In this document: positions 12,602-22,760 of the stretch, piece by piece
Position numbering within the stretch: position 1 is the stretch's first letter
Layout of the letters: each line of letters opens with the position of its first letter
Notes under the pieces: generated by a model
Databases searched by the model: none
Seen by the model: only the letters and a program-made list of their open reading frames with translations
What the model was told of the DNA's origin: nothing
Program-made: the position numbers and the translations under genes
Assembly: GCF_029784155.1 (NCBI RefSeq)
Contig: NC_073691.1
Location: 91,532,722-91,596,721, forward strand
Length of the DNA: 64,000 nucleotides
Source: Uranotaenia lowii
Lineage: Eukaryota > Arthropoda > Insecta > Diptera > Culicidae
Direction: 5' to 3'

Positions 12602-12830
12602 ATGTTCAAAAAAGTCATGTAGCCTTACTGTACAGATAAAACTCTTTTGGTTAAGCTCCATCGTACAGTTCAAGATTCACAGACAGAATAATACAAAGGA
12701 CTATACAATCTTTGAAGGATTACGATTTTTTTGCCCATGTCAAATGCGAAAGCCACCAAAGTTTGAACAGTACTCTCTGGAGCCACTTTGTGTTTGTGTT
12801 GAACGTCCAGACAATCGATTGTGTTAAATC
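12602..12830 (+). repeat. Right copy of the ~235 bp direct repeat
   Basis: Same orientation and order as 9319-9556. It begins eight bases after the foldback element ends, so the foldback insertion may have happened next to or within an older duplicated unit. Confidence 0.65.
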
Positions 12831-12851
12831 ATCATTTTCAATGGCACTTAA

Positions 12852-13426
12852 CACGTTTGTTGCCACGTTCGTTTTGGTATTTTTAATAGACGGGCCCAAA
12901 GTACTCTGCAAAGTGATCCTGAACAGGATCCAGGAGAAAATCGACACACCGACGGCAACAAGCTGGATTCCGATCCGGACGATCATGTGTGGACCACATC
13001 ACAACACTACGAATAATACTGGAACAAATCAACTATTTCCAGGACTCTCTTCTGCTGGTGTTCGTTGATTTCGAAAAAACATTTGACCGACTGAACCACG
13101 AAAACATCTGGGCTGCTCTTAGACGACGAGGAGTCCCAGAGAAACTAGTCCATCTCATCGAAGCACAGTACGAGGCATTTTCGTACAAGGTCTTGCACGA
13201 CGGTGTCTTGTCCGAACCAATCCCGGTAACTGCTGGAGTGAGACAGGAATGTATTCTCGGAGCATTCTCGGAGCGAGAAAGAAAAGAGGGAGAATCCAAG
13301 CTTTGCAACGTGTGACAAAAATCAGCGGCTAACTTGAGTAAGAGAGCGTCATACGTTTTTGATGTGAGGGGGCCTCCCAGGAAATACACCCGTCACACAA
13401 ATATGAGTCCCATGGCGACGAACGTG
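12852..13426. mobile_element. TTAA-flanked (piggyBac-type) MITE containing a LINE fragment
   Basis: TTAA at 12848-12851 and 13427-13430 flank inverted ends CACGTTTGTTGCCACGTT and ATGGCGACGAACGTG. An uninterrupted sister copy lies at 22039-22255. Alignment of the two shows extra DNA at about 12912-13262, the LINE RT fragment annotated separately. A TTAA duplication is the signature of piggyBac transposases, so mobilisation by such an enzyme is inferred. Confidence 0.8.
12912..13262 (+). pseudogene. Non-LTR retrotransposon reverse transcriptase fragment
   Basis: Translation reads DHITTLRIILEQIN, then LLLVFVDFEKTFDRLNHENI (first RT catalytic Asp region), RRRGVPEKLVHLIEAQYEA, and ends in PVTAGVRQECILG, the conserved GVRQGC block. 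The YADD block and everything after are missing. The first ~25 residues are out of frame with the remainder. The fragment is wholly contained in a TTAA-flanked MITE, being either inserted into it or captured by it. Too short to assign a clade securely. Confidence 0.85.
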
Positions 13427-13430
13427 TTAA

Positions 13431-14139
13431 AAAAAATTATGTAGGGTTGTTTGGGCAGACCATGTCGGATGTAAAGGAAAACAAGACTTGTTTTATGAAC
13501 GGTCTAACCAAAAAAAGAAATTTTATTTTAGTTCGATTTTAAATTACAACTTTTCCCGCTAAATTATTTATGAAATAACAATAGAATGAATAACTGGCAC
13601 CATTATAGCGATGTTCAGATGGACACTATACTTTAAGGCATTTTCCATTCTAGCCAGGGTGACCAATATCTTCGAGATTGAACAAGGGTAAAAGCACTAG
13701 ACATTGACACTATCTTCAGGATTTTATGATGAATATATGACAAATAAAAAAATAGCGATATCCTAAAAATTATGACAGTGTAGTTTTAGCTTGTTCCACA
13801 GCGTCGATTCGATATGTTTATTTCGCGAACCTATTGCTTAAGCCCTTTCATTCATAATAGTATTAGTCACAATTAATCAACACAATGCTGAAAATCAGTG
13901 CTGCAAATTTTCTGAATGCACGTATGATATTGACTGTGAGTTCCTATCAGTGTAACAAGCTCAACCTGAAATTAAAGGAATAGAAACATCAACAAATATG
14001 AAAGCTTCTAATCGACTCAATCATTCTCGTGTTTACGACAAGTTTTGTGAATATGTTTTTATCAGTCAGTAGAAAGCTCACTCGTAAACCAGAACAAACT
14101 TATTTCACTCAACGGCTACGAAAGCGTCTTTCGCTTACG
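13431..14139. other. No supported gene
   Basis: AT-rich sequence between the TTAA MITE and the next minisatellite block. No conserved motif or repeat partner was recognised. Confidence 0.4.
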
Positions 14140-14215
14140 CATAAGTATGGCAATTGTGATAAAAAAAATGACAAAAATATGATATTTGAGATGAAAACAT
14201 GACAAAATTATGACA
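14140..14215 (+). repeat. TGACAAAA-type minisatellite, middle block
   Basis: A few degenerate units immediately upstream of the Penelope-like fragment; the array resumes at 14880 after it. Confidence 0.65.
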
Positions 14216-14713
14216 ACATATTTTAAACAATATGATATCAACGTTGCCTTTAAGTCCTTAGACAAAATCAAAAACACAATTTTTACAAAAACTAAAGATA
14301 AAATTTCAAAGGAAAAAACAGCAAATGTTGTTTATGACATAAAATGTGGAGAATGTAAAAAATCTTATATTGGCGAAACAAGTCAGTTTTTGCATAAAAG
14401 ATTAGAGCAACATAAAAACGATGTTAAAAACAAAAAGGTTGGAGGATCAGGACTAGCCCAACATAGCATAGAATATGGTCATATTTTTGACTTTAAAAAC
14501 ACGAATATTCTAGAAAAAGTTTCCAAATATAACACAAGAATTTGTGCAGAAATGTTCCACATCAAAATAAGGGGCGACAACGACGTTGTTAATAAACAGA
14601 AGGACTCTATAAATTTTAAGTCAGCCTACAATTCCATTTTGCCTAAGATCAAAACACTGACAGACAAATGTAAACATCACATCAAAAGTAAACAAAAAAA
14701 CTACAAACAGTAG
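14210..14713 (+). CDS. Penelope-like element, GIY-YIG endonuclease domain fragment
   Basis: The 167-codon frame contains NVVYDIKCGECKKSYIGET followed by LHKRLEQHKNDV, the core of a GIY-YIG nuclease (Y...YIG, then the catalytic Arg in a helix). After it come GLAQHSIEYGHIFDF and a Lys-rich tail. In Penelope-like retroelements this domain sits C-terminal to the reverse transcriptase and nicks target DNA. The RT part is absent, so this is a 5'-truncated copy. The frame from the first Met to the stop is uninterrupted. The copy lies inside the TGACAAAA minisatellite, and its 3' tail carries a hammerhead-like motif (14792-14842). The Met at 14210 lies in minisatellite sequence and is not a genuine start. 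Confidence 0.85.
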   Translation: MTTYFKQYDINVAFKSLDKIKNTIFTKTKDKISKEKTANVVYDIKCGECKKSYIGETSQFLHKRLEQHKNDVKNKKVGGSGLAQHSIEYGHIFDFKNTNILEKVSKYNTRICAEMFHIKIRGDNDVVNKQKDSINFKSAYNSILPKIKTLTDKCKHHIKSKQKNYKQ

Positions 14714-14791
14714 TGTAGACGATCGCTAGATTAAGTAAGTTTAAAATAGTATGGTAAAATGGTATATTATAGAAAAATAAATTTAATTTAA

Positions 14792-14842
14792 GGTCCGCTG
14801 AAGAGGAGTGAAAAGCCAAAAGTAGCTCGAAACGTCCGGACC
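14792..14842 (+). ncRNA. Hammerhead-ribozyme-like motif in the Penelope-like 3' tail
   Basis: CTGAAGA (14798-14804) and GAAAC (14829-14833) match the hammerhead core pattern CUGANGA...GAAA. Between them GAG and CTC can pair as a short stem II. GGTCCG (14792-14797) can pair with CGGACC (14837-14842). GTC, the usual cleavage triplet, follows GAAAC directly, leaving no loop on stem III in a monomer. Hammerheads are established in Penelope-like elements; activity here is inference. Confidence 0.45.
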
Positions 14843-14879
14843 AACTGGCAAGTAATTGTGTAGTTATTTATTCGCCGAA

Positions 14880-15345
14880 AAAAGTCGATAATAAAAACAT
14901 ACAATTATGACAATAGTATAAAATCTTACAAATTTGACAAAAAAATTGAACATTTGAACATTTGACAAAATTTTGTTATAATAATGAATAAAAATTACTA
15001 TAAAATGACAAAATCTGAAAAAAATGAAGCAAATATGAAAAATATGACAAGTATCACAAAAATATGGCAAAATTATGGCATAAGTATGGCAAAAAATTGA
15101 CAATACCATGACAAAACAAGACAAAAAAATTACAAAATGATGACAAAAATCTGACAAGTATGACAAAAATATATCATAATTATGACAAAACTATAACATA
15201 AATTAAACAAAAATAATGACAAAAATCCGATAAACCTTCGTAAAAAACCTGATAAACATAAGACAAAATTCTGACATAAATCGGACAAATATAACAAAAT
15301 AATTACAAAAAATAAATGTGTTAAAAATATGGCAACAATCTGACA
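14880..15345 (+). repeat. TGACAAAA-type minisatellite, forward-oriented block
   Basis: About 465 bp of degenerate units reading ATGACAAAAAT on the + strand. Long open frames across it (for example minus-strand frames rich in CHIF) are by-products of the repeat. Confidence 0.85.
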
Positions 15346-15359
15346 GATTCCACATTTCT

Positions 15360-15910
15360 CATATTTATATCGTTTTGTCATACTTCTACAAAGTCGGATT
15401 TTTGTCTTTTATTTTCAAATTTTTGTCATAGTTCACTCATAGTTTTGTCATATTTTTCATATTTTGTTTGTCATATTTTTGTCGGGTTTTGTTATTTATT
15501 GTCAATTTTATGTCATATTTTTGTCATGTTTTGTCATTTGATTGTCATATTTTCGTCATATTTTCACCACATTCATCATAATTATGTGGTATTTTTGTTA
15601 TATTTGTCATGATTTTGTCAATTTTTTTCTACCACATTTGTCACATTTTTGCCATAATGTTGTCAGATTTGTCATATTTAAAAAAAAGTCATATTTTTAT
15701 CATATTTATATGACTGTCTAAAATATGACAGTCATTATTCTGACGAACTATTAATTTATTTTATTGTTATTTTTTTCATATTTGTCAGATTTTCTAATTT
15801 TTTATCATACTTTGACCATATTTGTCATAGTTCGGTCATGTTTTGTCATTTTATTGTTATGTTTGAATCAAAATTTTGTCATATTTGTCATTTGACGTAA
15901 TTTTGTCTTA
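15360..15910 (-). repeat. TGACAAAA-type minisatellite, inverted block
   Basis: The unit now reads TTTTGTCATATTT on the + strand, the reverse complement of the preceding block, so the array switches strand at about 15345-15360. Confidence 0.85.
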
Positions 15911-16478
15911 GTGTAGACATTGACCCCACACGCTTCTCGACAGCGTTCTTCTCGTCATCCTGAACACGCATTTCACAAACATCCCACCCCCACACACCAA
16001 TAGCGATTCCAGCAGCAATTATTCAGTTTCTTCAAGTCTTACGAGTAGATTCGTCCAAGCTTCGTCACCATTCAACTGAAGTTAGTGGTATTGGAATGAA
16101 GCTTTTTTCACTTTTAGTATTGATTGCATGAAACTGAAAATGCTGTTTGGCCTGTTTGGCTTATCTCATGAACCTGAAAAGAGCCTGAATGTATACTGTC
16201 GATCGATGTTTACGATGCGTGAATGAATGTGCAGAATGCGTTCGGGATTGAGCTTTCTGTTCATTATCGGATTAATTCAGATGGAAATGAACTGACCGCA
16301 CACTGCAATAAAATCTATTGATTACTGAAGGCTGACACTGAGCCATGCTGCTAATGTTAAACAGGTAAACATTGAGAGTATACATTTGGGGATAATTTTT
16401 TTAAGGGGCAACTAGCTACCAACAAACAGCTTGTAAACATCTCCACCCAACCCATCTCTGTTCAATAATCGGTAGGTA
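15911..16478. other. No supported gene
   Basis: Less AT-rich sequence, possibly single-copy intron. No open frame with recognised content. Confidence 0.4.
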
Positions 16479-17110
16479 CCGTAAACTGGGGGAACTTTGA
16501 TCACTTTTTTCATTCATTTTTGAATATTTTGGAAGGGGTTGCTTTTTCGTAATACCTAAAAGCTTCCAAATCCTTACTGGGGTGGGGAGTATTAAACATG
16601 ATTATTGATTGCAGTAAATTCAAACGACATTAGTGGTTATAATTAAATGTTTGTTACAAAACCAGATTTCGAGTTCCGGGGTAACTTTGATCACAATGGT
16701 TTTTACGTATCTCAACATCTTCAAATTTATTTGTTTGATGCCATTAAGCACAGAAGGCTCAAAACATCGATAGCAGAAATTTTTTGTTTGGACTCAATTG
16801 AATTTCTCGAAGTTTTCTTTCAAAAACAAATATACTCGAAAGATGGACAATGTTGCTGCATACATTTAGGGACAAAAATTTTAAACATTTCTCAATATGT
16901 TTTGGTGTCAAGAACAAATAAAGTTTTGCCTTCATGCAATTCCCTAAGTCTTCGTACTGTTCCCATGTTATTTTTTTTCTTCAATCTAAAACATTTGATA
17001 GGGGTTTTAGCCATTTTTTCTATACGGGCTTTTTCATGCAAAATGACCGTTTTTTTCACTATCCAAAAATTATCACAGAATGATCATAAACATAACATTT
17101 AAACTAAACG
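16479..17110 (+). mobile_element. MITE family A copy, right end degraded
   Basis: Starts TA|CCGTAAACTGGGGG and contains the inner motif GCTGCATACATTTAGGGAC at about 16856. The right terminus is not recognisable, so the end is approximate. A 151-codon open frame inside it (16647-17102) has no domain and covers known repeat sequence, so it is not called a gene. Confidence 0.6.
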
Positions 17111-18013
17111 TAAACCAAGAAAAAAGTTGAACTTTTACATTAAACAACCTATCTGCTCCTAATTGCTTTATATTGATCAGGGGAGATGTTTGTTTGTGAG
17201 CCTTCAAAAAACCAGATATTTTAAGATTTTAAAATTATATTTTAAGTGATATTAAAAATCTCCTAATATTAATTAAATTTAGTTTATTTGTTACTCAATT
17301 TACAGGCTTTCAAACGTAGTAAACAGTTTTCAGATATTTTAGTATCATACTTAGTTTTAAACATAGGAAATATAATGATAACAACACAACGATTCTGGTT
17401 TGATTTTTCAACTGTTCATTTAGGTTTTGTTTATGTTTGATCCATGAAAAAGTTCATCATGGGTTACCTAGCTAGTTCGAATTTTCACTCTATGGAGCCA
17501 CTTCCGGTTCACTTTCAATGAATCATCTTTCCTTGATATACATATCTACCTATGTTTCAGTTTTCATTAGAAAATAAAACGTTGATCAAGTCACCATTCC
17601 GTTTTTGTTTTAATTATTTTGTCTATATTGATTTCTGTGCCATAATCTCAGCTCTCCTTTCTTATGTTTGTGTAACAAACCGACTTGTTACGGTCCATAT
17701 CACTCATTGAAACCGATGGACACCGACGATAAAGCTACACGTCTAGTTTAGGAGAAGTAAACCGAACCGGAAAAATGCTTCCCACTCCCGGCAAAAAGAG
17801 GCTAGCTAAGAAGATTTACACGCCAAACCACTTTACTTCTTGGCGAAGCTTTTCATTTATTCGATAAACGTAATTACATTTCCGTTCCGTTTCTTCTCAG
17901 TTCATTTTGCCGGTCTGGATCCGGTGTTTCCGCTTTAGATATTCTCTCTTCACAGCCAGCGCCGTATCTAACCTGGTTTCTCATGGCGTCACTCCTTCCT
18001 CATTCCGTTACAG
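17111..18013 (+). other. End of the intron upstream of the receptor TM2 exon
   Basis: No repeat family assigned. The last 60 bases form a pyrimidine-rich tract ending TTACAG at 18013, a good 3' splice site. The Met-initiated frame at 17983 crosses this splice site in another frame and is not real. Confidence 0.5.
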
Positions 18014-18150
18014 GTATCGTTAAGCATATCCATCCTGCTGTCGTTGACTGTGTTCTTCTTGCTGTTGGCAGAAATTATTCCACCGACCTCACTCGTGGTT
18101 CCCTTGCTGGGAAAATTCGTACTCTTCACCATGATCCTGGATACGTTCAG
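18014..18150 (+). CDS. nAChRalpha: Nicotinic acetylcholine receptor alpha-type subunit, exon with TM2 and start of TM3
   Basis: This subunit forms part of the pentameric acetylcholine-gated cation channel of insect neurons and is a target class for neonicotinoids. The exon reads [20 protein letters not shown] (pore-lining TM2), then [15 protein letters not shown] and [10 protein letters not shown] (start of TM3). It begins right after TTACAG in phase 0 and ends TTCAG|GTAAGG with two bases of a split Ser codon. The [18 protein letters not shown] signature is that of cation-selective nicotinic subunits. The next exon (18748) completes the Ser codon and continues TM3. The preceding TM1 and ligand-binding exons were not found in 1-18013 and probably lie upstream of the window. 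No frame damage is seen. Subtype within the insect alpha1-alpha4 group is unresolved; the long loop downstream favours alpha3. Confidence 0.95.
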
Positions 18151-18747
18151 GTAAGGATTAAAACCGCCCTTCCGAAACATAATTTACTGTGGATATTATT
18201 TTCCTACCCATCTACAACCCAGTGATGGTTAATTCCCATTTGCACTGGCGTTGAACGAGTCGTTGATTTGGGAATCGTTAAGCAACCTTCTAAAATTTAA
18301 GCCACTACCATGGAAGTGGAAGGAAAATTTCTACCCACTACTTATGTACATGCCAGCCACAGTTGGGGCTCGATTTTCCACAACGAAATGCTACAGATTC
18401 GGTTCCCAAATTCAATGAACATTCAACATCCCTTACGCAACCGCTAGAATAATTAATTTTATTTGAAGCCTAATTGAATTCCACCTCACGCACCTGAATC
18501 AGATTCAAATGAGGCACTCAATTCCCACAGACAAACCTTAAATACGTGGGCGTCGTGTTCTTTTCCATCTACGCCGAGAAAATCACACGAATCTGGCAAT
18601 TTTTTGCTCCTTACCCGAGCAAAAAGGGAGGGAACGCAAGTTTCTTTCGCATTTTTTTTTTTGCTTCTTCGCCCAAGCCTAACGAACCCTCCCCATACGT
18701 TTAGCTCAGCTCTAAATTAAGTCTCATTCTTTTTCCCTCCTCGACAG
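18151..18747 (+). other. Intron of the receptor gene (597 nt)
   Basis: Donor GTAAGG at 18151; acceptor TCCTCGACAG ending 18747, behind a TTTTTCCCTCC tract. No repeat or gene recognised inside. Confidence 0.8.
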
Positions 18748-18897
18748 TATATGTGTGACGGTGATTGTGCTCAACATTCACTTCCGGTCGCCGCAGACTC
18801 ACACGATGGCCCCCTGGGTTCGCACAATTTTCATCAATCACCTGCCGAAGCTGCTGGTGATGCGCCGTCCAATCTACCAGCCGTTGCACCATTTTAG
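18748..18897 (+). CDS. nAChRalpha: Nicotinic acetylcholine receptor alpha-type subunit, exon with TM3 and start of the cytoplasmic loop
   Basis: The first base completes the Ser codon left open by the 18014-18150 exon. Translation continues [36 protein letters not shown] and [13 protein letters not shown]: the end of TM3, the conserved FRSPxTHxM block and the start of the TM3-TM4 loop. It ends TTTTAG|GTGAGT in phase 2. The exon is 150 nt and intact. The MRRP motif after LPKLLV is typical of insect alpha subunits. The following intron, if the exon at 33956 is right, is about 15 kb and holds most of the transposons of the window. Confidence 0.95.
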   Translation, partial: YMCDGDCAQHSLPVAADSHDGPLGSHNFHQSPAEAAGDAPSNLPAVAPF

Positions 18898-19190
18898 GTG
18901 AGTAGCGAAAAGGGTTTTCTAAAGTGAGTGTGTGTGAGTGTAAGTGTGTTATCTTTCGCTCAACAATGGCTGATGCAGCTGGCTGAGGATGACATCCAAT
19001 TTAGAATGGCTCAGATGAAAAGAGGAGAGAAAAATGCAAATCGAACTTTCAAAATTAAGAGAAACACGAATTCAAATAAACTGGAACTAGGGACGAAGAA
19101 GGGATACTTGAAGATCCAAAAATGAGGAATTGGAATGAAGAAAGTGTTAAAACTTGTCAGAATAAACTAATTCGTTTTTGAAATCACACC
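18898..19190 (+). other. Start of the ~15 kb intron, no repeat recognised
   Basis: Follows the GTGAGT donor. A 65-codon open frame (18928-19125) is simple-composition and unsupported. Confidence 0.45.
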
Positions 19191-19585
19191 TAGGTGAGTA
19201 AATATTTTTAAAATTCATTTGGGGTCAGACCAAGCAAAGTGAAGTTCTTTGCATTTTTAAAATCTTCAATATGGTTTTTTTTGTAACACACGATTATTGT
19301 TTTTAAGATTTCATCAACGTAAGCGGGCAAGTTGATTTTAGTAATAATTTTTACCCCTAAAAGTTTGCAGTACCTTTTTGCGTTTTCTGCTTTCTTTTAT
19401 CAGCATGAGCGACAATACAACCTTAGTGACAGAAAAAATGTTTATTTTAATTCCGATAAAACAAAAAACTACTAAAACTGGTGCTTTTGTTTCTTACGGT
19501 CTTACTGGAGGATAAAGGATAAATTTTTAAAGGTTGCATTAAATTTTTTATTGAAAAAAGATTTACCCCTTTCGCTAGTTGGGAA

Positions 19586-20001
19586 TATAGACACTATAAT
19601 TTCATATAGTCTGGCAAAGAGAATGACGGGAGCCAATCGAACTGTCATTCGCGGGAGCCAATCGAGCAAACTTTCTAAATATTGGAAAATCATGGTTGAA
19701 GTATTGTGATTCACAAACCTTTTTGGGCTTTTTGGAAACAATAACTAAAGTTTTTTAGCATAATTTCCACTAGTTTTACACCTATAGAATATACTATATT
19801 TTTCAAAAGCCATTTGCAGTTGAACTGACAAAAATAGCATGTAGTTTACGAATCTAATAAACTTTTTTTTTTTTGCAACTGGAAAGAGTTATGAAGAGCT
19901 TGAACATTATCATAAAATGCTCGATTGGAACCGCGCGAATGACAGTTCGATTGGCTCCCGTCATTCTCTTTGCCAGACTATATGAAATTATAGTGTCTAT
20001 A
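19586..20001. mobile_element. 416 bp MITE with 8-bp target duplication GTTGGGAA
   Basis: The termini TATAGACACTATAATTTC and GAAATTATAGTGTCTATA are exact inverses, and the inverted similarity continues for about 75 bp (including GGAGCCAATCGA). GTTGGGAA is duplicated at 19578-19585 and 20002-20009. An 8-bp duplication suits hAT or P elements. No coding frame inside. Confidence 0.85.
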
Positions 20002-21229
20002 GTTGGGAAGCAAAACCCATGTTTTTGATTTTAAAAAAAATGAAACTGAGAATTTTATGACTTCGTAGATGAGATGTCCAATCAACCTTACAATTTTTGA
20101 TATTATTGGGGAGAATGGGGGTACTTGATCCCATTTTCCTGTTTCTATCATATTTTTTCGAGGGATGAATCGAATCATCCGCTAGGATAAAAATCTTTTT
20201 GGCAAAATTTAGCAACTAGCAACCTTTTGCATTTTTATGGAATTTCAAGTTTATATGCCACAAAAATTAGAACGATACTTCCCTTTGTTGAGTCAGAAGC
20301 ACTTAGAAGTATTTTCGTGTGATGAAAAAAAGGATATTTTTTAAAGATAAGGGAGACTTGATTCTTTACTGAGGGGCCCTAACCCTTGGAAAAATTAAAC
20401 ATAATTCCAAGATGGAATGTTAATTGACTATTTTGGTTATTTTAGTTCTAATATCACAGTTTGTGAGTGTCAGAAAAAGAGAATTCTAAAAGTTTGTCAA
20501 AATCCTAGTTGCATTGCATAATTAAAGGCGCTATTTTCTTATTTTAAGATAAAATCAGTTTCGTATCCCTTTTTACCAGAAAATTATAAGTTATTTGGTG
20601 AATAATAGTAATCTCGTAATCAGCAATGACCACGATCCATTCAGAAGAAAAATAGTCCTTTTTGAACTCTAGGCATCAATGAAATCCGTGATGAAAAATT
20701 TAGAAAACTTTTTCTCGAACAAAAGTTGAGAGTAAACCACTGCTTTGAAAATTCGACATTTTAAAGTTTATATTATATTAGCTGACCCGGTTGCTTTGCA
20801 TCACCTTTCAAAATCAAATGATATTTTCAAAAATTATTCAAATTTTTATTGTTTTTTTGGCATTATTTTAAATCAAATTATAACATAATTCATAAGCAAC
20901 CGCTAAAAAAGGAGAGCTGCAGCTGGAGTTTCGAATTGCAGCACAAAGATAACTTAAACTCATATTCTGAATCTTGCTCTTTAAATTTGTGTTAAAGATC
21001 TGATAAATTTAATCTGTCTGGTCTGGAGGGTCTCAAATCAATCGTACGCAAACAATCTAACTTATGAAATACGATTGTTTTTGCTTGATATGTTCTGGAT
21101 TTATGCTAAAAACTGATAAGAGAGCCCCTGTCCTTCCATTCACCCCCTGCTGATTGGAGGTCGTGATCTTTAATAACCATACCCATTTCTTTCCCAAAAA
21201 TCCTCCTATATCAAATATTGTTCCATTGG

Positions 21230-22760
21230 TTGATAAGTTTTGAAGCTTTACAACAAAATGTAGATATATGGAGCCTCCTCCTTTCTTCCCCTCTCTATAC
21301 TGTAAAGCGTAAGGTTCTATAACAATCGTAGAAATATATCTCGTAGCCAAGTACCTTTCCATGCCGTATTTTCCATGCCATAGAATCATACCAAAATGAT
21401 TTTCCATGTTAAGATTTGTTCATTTCTCGGATTTTGTAAAAAATAATGTTGAATGTAAGCCTTTTCTTCCCTTCCTATATTCCCAATTCTATCATCCTAC
21501 TGCAGGAAAGGTATTGTTTCACATAGAAAAAATATTTTTCGTACTCATATACTTTTTTATGCCAAATTTGGTTTCATTTGCTCGATTAATTCTCGAGTCA
21601 TGCAAAAAAAATTGTATGGAAGCCAGGGGGGCTTTATATCTTTCCGCTGAAAAAAGGTCGGGCTTCAATTCATAATAGAAACATTTCTCGTATCCAAATA
21701 CCCTCACATGCCAAATATGGTTCAATTTGCTCGATCAACTCTCCAGTTATACTGAAAATTATAAGGGAGACCTCTCTTCCCCCTTTTCATCCACCTCTAT
21801 GAAGGAGTGAGGGGTGCCAAATATTCATAGAAGCATTTCTCGTTCCCAAATATCGTTCCATGCCAAATTTGGTTTCATTAGCTGTTGTAGTTCTTGAGTT
21901 ATGCAGTAAAAACTGTATAAAACTCTCCTCCCTCTTTCCTTTCTCTCCGCTGGAAGAAGGAAGGGTTCTCAAACAATTATTAGAACATGTCACGTTTCCA
22001 AATACCTGCTCATGCCAAGTTAGGTTTCATTTGCTTAACACGTTCATCGCCACGCTCATTTTGGTAGTTTTACTAGCCGGGCCCAAACAAATTTTCAGAG
22101 AGAGAAAGCAAAAAGGGAGAACTCCCATATTTGGAACGTGTGGCGAAGCTGAGCGGTAAACTCAAGTAAGAGAGCGTCACACGCTTTTTGATGTGACGGG
22201 GCCCCCCAGGAAATACACCCGTCACCCGAATATGGGTGCCGTGGCGACGAACGTGTTAATTAGTTTTTGTTATGTACAAAATTATAAAAGAGGCTTCCTC
22301 CCCCCCTTCTGGAAAGAGAGAGGGGTCCCAAATAATCATAGAAATATTTTCCGTATCCAAAACCCTCCCATGCCAAATTTGGTTCCACTTGCTTTATTAG
22401 TTTTTCAGTTATGTAAAAAAAAATATGAAAGAGGCCCCCTCCCCCTTTCTACTGCAAAGAGGGAGGGGTCTCAAATAATCATTGAAATAACACCCCACTG
22501 AGAGGAGGGAGGGGTATCTTATATTCATAGAAATATTCCTCGATCCCAAATACCACCCCATGCCAAATTTGATACCATTTGCTTGATGGGTTCTCGAGTT
22601 GTGCAAAAAAATGTCTTTTGTTTGGGAGGGCCCCTCCCCCCTTCATAAGAGAAGGAGGGGTCTCAAACCATAATAGAAATCTTCCCCTGCCTCCAATACC
22701 CTCACCTGCCGAGTTTCACGCAAATCGGTTCAGTAGTTTCCGAGCCTATGTGTATAGGGA
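21230..22760 (+). repeat. Diverged tandem repeat, units of roughly 150 bp
   Basis: About eight units, each with ATGCCAAATTTGGTT, TTGCTCGATTAGTTCTCGAG-like, a CCTCCCCCTTT tract, and AGAAATATTTCTCGTATCC-like motifs. One unit is interrupted by the TTAA element at 22039-22255. Short overlapping open frames on both strands here come from the repeat. Confidence 0.8.
22039..22255. mobile_element. 217 bp TTAA-flanked (piggyBac-type) MITE, uninterrupted
   Basis: TTAA at 22035-22038 and 22256-22259 flanks CACGTTCATCGCCACG and CGTGGCGACGAACGTG. Non-coding. It is the clean sister of the copy at 12852-13426. Confidence 0.9.

Noticed and set aside
9873..12827. Similar frames starting MVNVRIEERVLE in opposite directions at 9873-10130 and 12387-12827
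   Set aside because: They sit in the inverted arms of one foldback element and match no known domain; their similarity is explained by the inverted repeat, not by gene duplication.
14864..15381. Minus-strand frames of 83-100 codons rich in Cys, His, Phe and Ile
   Set aside because: They are translations of the TGACAAAA minisatellite, whose unit length lets some frames stay open.
14880..15910. Possible CRISPR-like array
   Set aside because: Units are 10-13 bp, degenerate and contiguous with no unique spacers; the context is eukaryotic.
16647..17102. 151-codon + strand frame
   Set aside because: Lies within a MITE copy, has no domain, and the corresponding region of other copies is not open.
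1..18013. Ligand-binding and TM1 exons of the receptor
   Set aside because: No segment encoding the Cys-loop, the YSCCEE-type site or TM1 was recognised on the + strand.
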